DNA of 64,000 nt from Methanospirillum sp. (GTDB lineage Archaea; Halobacteriota; Methanomicrobia; Methanomicrobiales; Methanospirillaceae), in contig JAAYEG010000027.1 in the NCBI GenBank assembly GCA_012728895.1, positions 19,269-83,268 on the forward strand, in the 5' to 3' direction. The notes beneath the pieces were generated by a model. It did not search any database and was not told the origin of the DNA. It worked only from the letters and a program-made list of their open reading frames with translations. The translations under genes were made by a program, and so were the position numbers. This document shows, in pieces, positions 61,316 to 64,000 of the stretch (position 1 is the stretch's first letter; every line of letters begins with the position of its first letter).

Positions 61316-61999
61316 ATGTTCTTCTCGCGCATCCGCCTCCACTCGCGGGCCGCGTCGGACCCGGGCTTCTTCGCCCGCGTGGCCGACGCGTACGAGGCGC
61401 ACTCGCTCGTCTGGGACCTCTTCAGCGACGGCCCGGACCGCGAGCGCGACTTCCTCTACCGGCAGGAGTCGCACGAAGGGCTCCCGGCCTTTTACACGCT
61501 CTCGGAACGCCGGCCGGCGGATCGGAACGGCACCTGGATCGTGGAGTCGAAGGAGTTCGCGCCGCGCCTCAAGGCCGGCCAGCGCCTGGGCTTCATGCTT
61601 CGGGCGAACCCGATCCGATCGAGCTGGGATCTGACGACGAAGAAGCACCACCGCCACGACGTGGTGATGGCCGCGAAACGGCGGTTGAAGGAGGCCGAGC
61701 CCGACCGGACACGCTGGCCGACTGAACCGGAGCTGGTCCGGGAGGCAGGTCTCGCCTGGCTCGCGCAGCGGGCCGAACGCTGCGGGTTCACGTTCGGCCC
61801 GGGCGAGGTCGGAGCGGACGGGTACCGCCAGCTGGTCTTCAGAAAGACGCAGGTGGCCCGGCCGATCCAGATCAGCACGATCGACTATACCGGGATCCTG
61901 ACCGTGACCGAGCCCGGGGTCTTCATCGGCGCGCTCCAGGCGGGGATCGGGCCGGCGAAGGGGTTCGGCTGCGGCCTCCTCCTGGTCCGGCCGGCGTGA
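61316..61999 (+). CDS. cas6e: crRNA-processing endoribonuclease Cas6e
   Basis: A 227-residue Cas6e (Cse3/CasE): FFSRIRLHSRAASDPGF, AYEAHSLVWDLFSDGPDRERDFLYR (His of AHSLVW is the likely catalytic His) and the C-terminal glycine-rich loop GIGPAKGFGCGLLLV. It cuts the array transcript within the repeat hairpin and stays bound. GGAGGAG lies 8-14 nt before the ATG. Confidence 0.95.
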   Translation: MFFSRIRLHSRAASDPGFFARVADAYEAHSLVWDLFSDGPDRERDFLYRQESHEGLPAFYTLSERRPADRNGTWIVESKEFAPRLKAGQRLGFMLRANPIRSSWDLTTKKHHRHDVVMAAKRRLKEAEPDRTRWPTEPELVREAGLAWLAQRAERCGFTFGPGEVGADGYRQLVFRKTQVARPIQISTIDYTGILTVTEPGVFIGALQAGIGPAKGFGCGLLLVRPA

Positions 62000-62009
62000 G
62001 GGAGGGTGA

Positions 62010-63228
<1,219 letters not shown>

Positions 63229-63361
63229 TGGACGGCGTCTCGATGAACAGCCTCGTGGATGGCGTGGATCCAGCAGGCACGGTCCAGGGCGGGCCGCTCG
63301 AGCGCAGGGCGTCTCCTGCCGGCCGGAACTGATGTTCCACCGGCAGATGATAAGCACAAGA
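63229..63361 (+). promoter_or_regulatory. Putative CRISPR leader
   Basis: The 133 nt between cas2 and the first repeat contain no gene and end in GATGATAAGCACAAGA directly before the array. GCTTAAGCACC inside the end of cas2 (about 63204) may be the promoter box. The position at the cas1-cas2 side is where new spacers are expected. Confidence 0.5.
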
Positions 63362-64000
63362 GAGTTCCCCGTGTACGCGGGGATGAACCGCCTTACCTGG
63401 TTACGGGTATTTTTCTCACGGCGAGTTCCCCGTGTACGCGGGGATGAACCGTCGTCGGCCGCGATCGACTGCTTGACCAGGTGGAGTTCCCCGTGTACGC
63501 GGGGATGAACCGGGCGAGATTCAGGGCAGATATGCCGCCGTCCAGAGTTCCCCGTGTACGCGGGGATGAACCGACGCCCGCGTCGACGTCGCCGACATGA
63601 AGGGGGAGTTCCCCGTGTACGCGGGGATGAACCGGTCCAGGGGCTCGGGCGCGGGGACTATCTCGTGAGTTCCCCGTGTACGCGGGGATGAACCGGCAGA
63701 GCAGGAACAGGTTGCCTTCGAGACTCAGAGTTCCCCGTGTACGCGGGGATGAACCGCCGAAGTCCGCGCCCATGCCCGTGATGCCACCGAGTTCCCCGTG
63801 TACGCGGGGATGAACCGTATCGCCCACGACCGCCGCAAAGCGGGCACTGGAGTTCCCCGTGTACGCGGGGATGAACCGCCCTATCCCGAGGCCCATTTCG
63901 CCACGTTCCCGAGTTCCCCGTGTACGCGGGGATGAACCGACAAAGGCCGAGATCAGGGCGGACGAGGAGGCGAGTTCCCCGTGTACGCGGGGATGAACCG
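63362..64000 (+). CRISPR. Type I-E CRISPR array, 11 repeats in window
   Basis: Eleven identical 29-nt repeats beginning GAGTTCCCCGTGTACGCG and ending GGGGATGAACCG start at 63362 and recur every 61 nt up to 63972, with ten 32-nt spacers. The repeat has the partly palindromic CCCCGTGTACGCGGGG hairpin that Cas6e cuts, as in I-E systems. All repeats are identical and all spacers are the same length, so the array looks active. It continues beyond the window edge. Spacers differ from one another and none matches elsewhere in the window by eye. Confidence 0.98.

Noticed and set aside
63362..64000. Self-targeting spacers
   Set aside because: By eye no spacer matches any other part of the window; a genome-wide search would be needed to say more.

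Overview
The window comes from a very GC-rich methanogenic archaeon, most likely of the order Methanomicrobiales. Direct evidence is a set of archaeal promoters (TTTATC/GATATC-type boxes about 25-31 nt before start codons, implying leaderless mRNAs), archaeal information-processing genes (Mre11-Rad50, archaeal CCA-adding enzyme, ThpR, Sua5/YrdC) and families typical of methanogens (CbiZ, DUF5612, DUF2769, DUF5320, DUF4013, a peptide-modifying-type radical SAM protein, PGF-CTERM tails). Genus is not resolved from sequence alone. I see no rRNA or tRNA gene.

Layout. 0-7.5 kb: stress and signalling genes (UspA-UspA-GNAT fusion, a kinase-like PAS protein without its phospho-acceptor His, stand-alone acetyltransferases, an RsbW/RsbU-type pair), ending at about 6.30 kb in a point where two divergent genes are both cut. 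7.5-24 kb: a sparse, decaying region with an IS5 transposase remnant, a duplicated gene fragment, a frame-broken 2H phosphoesterase and several gene-free stretches. It surrounds an intact four-gene corrinoid uptake/salvage operon (btuC-btuD-btuF-cbiZ), a creatininase-family hydrolase, an SRAP protein and a large secreted protein. 24-51.8 kb: densely packed housekeeping and small-protein genes, many with 1-8 nt overlaps, including radical SAM/SPASM, Cas4-like, nucleotidyltransferase-Sua5-DUF5612, RNase HIII, Mre11-Rad50, GlnK, CCA enzyme-ThpR, a flippase and a redoxin-NrdD pair. 51.8-64 kb: a defence region with a decayed zinc-ribbon copy, a low-GC Mrr endonuclease, a DnaQ-like exonuclease, a relic two-repeat CRISPR, a complete type I-E cas operon (cas3-cas8e-cse2-cas7-cas5-cas6e-cas1-cas2) and a CRISPR array of 11 perfect repeats that runs off the window end.

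How the genes work together. BtuF captures corrinoid outside the cell, BtuC/BtuD import it and CbiZ trims salvaged adenosylcobinamides for re-use in methyl-transfer cofactors. Cas6e processes the array transcript, Cascade (Cas8e-Cse2-Cas7-Cas5-Cas6e) finds targets, Cas3 degrades them and Cas1-Cas2 add spacers; Mrr probably adds modification-dependent restriction.

The most notable observations are: the relic I-E mini-array with exact 61-nt periodicity upstream of cas3; a short leaderless ORF coupled to cas3; recurring CTG starts (CTGA overlaps); an NrdD lacking its C-terminal zinc and glycyl-radical region; corrinoid-binding and lipoprotein genes with PGF-CTERM tails; and four genes broken by single-base indels (three in homopolymers) plus the 6.30 kb junction, which must be checked as possible assembly errors before biological interpretation.
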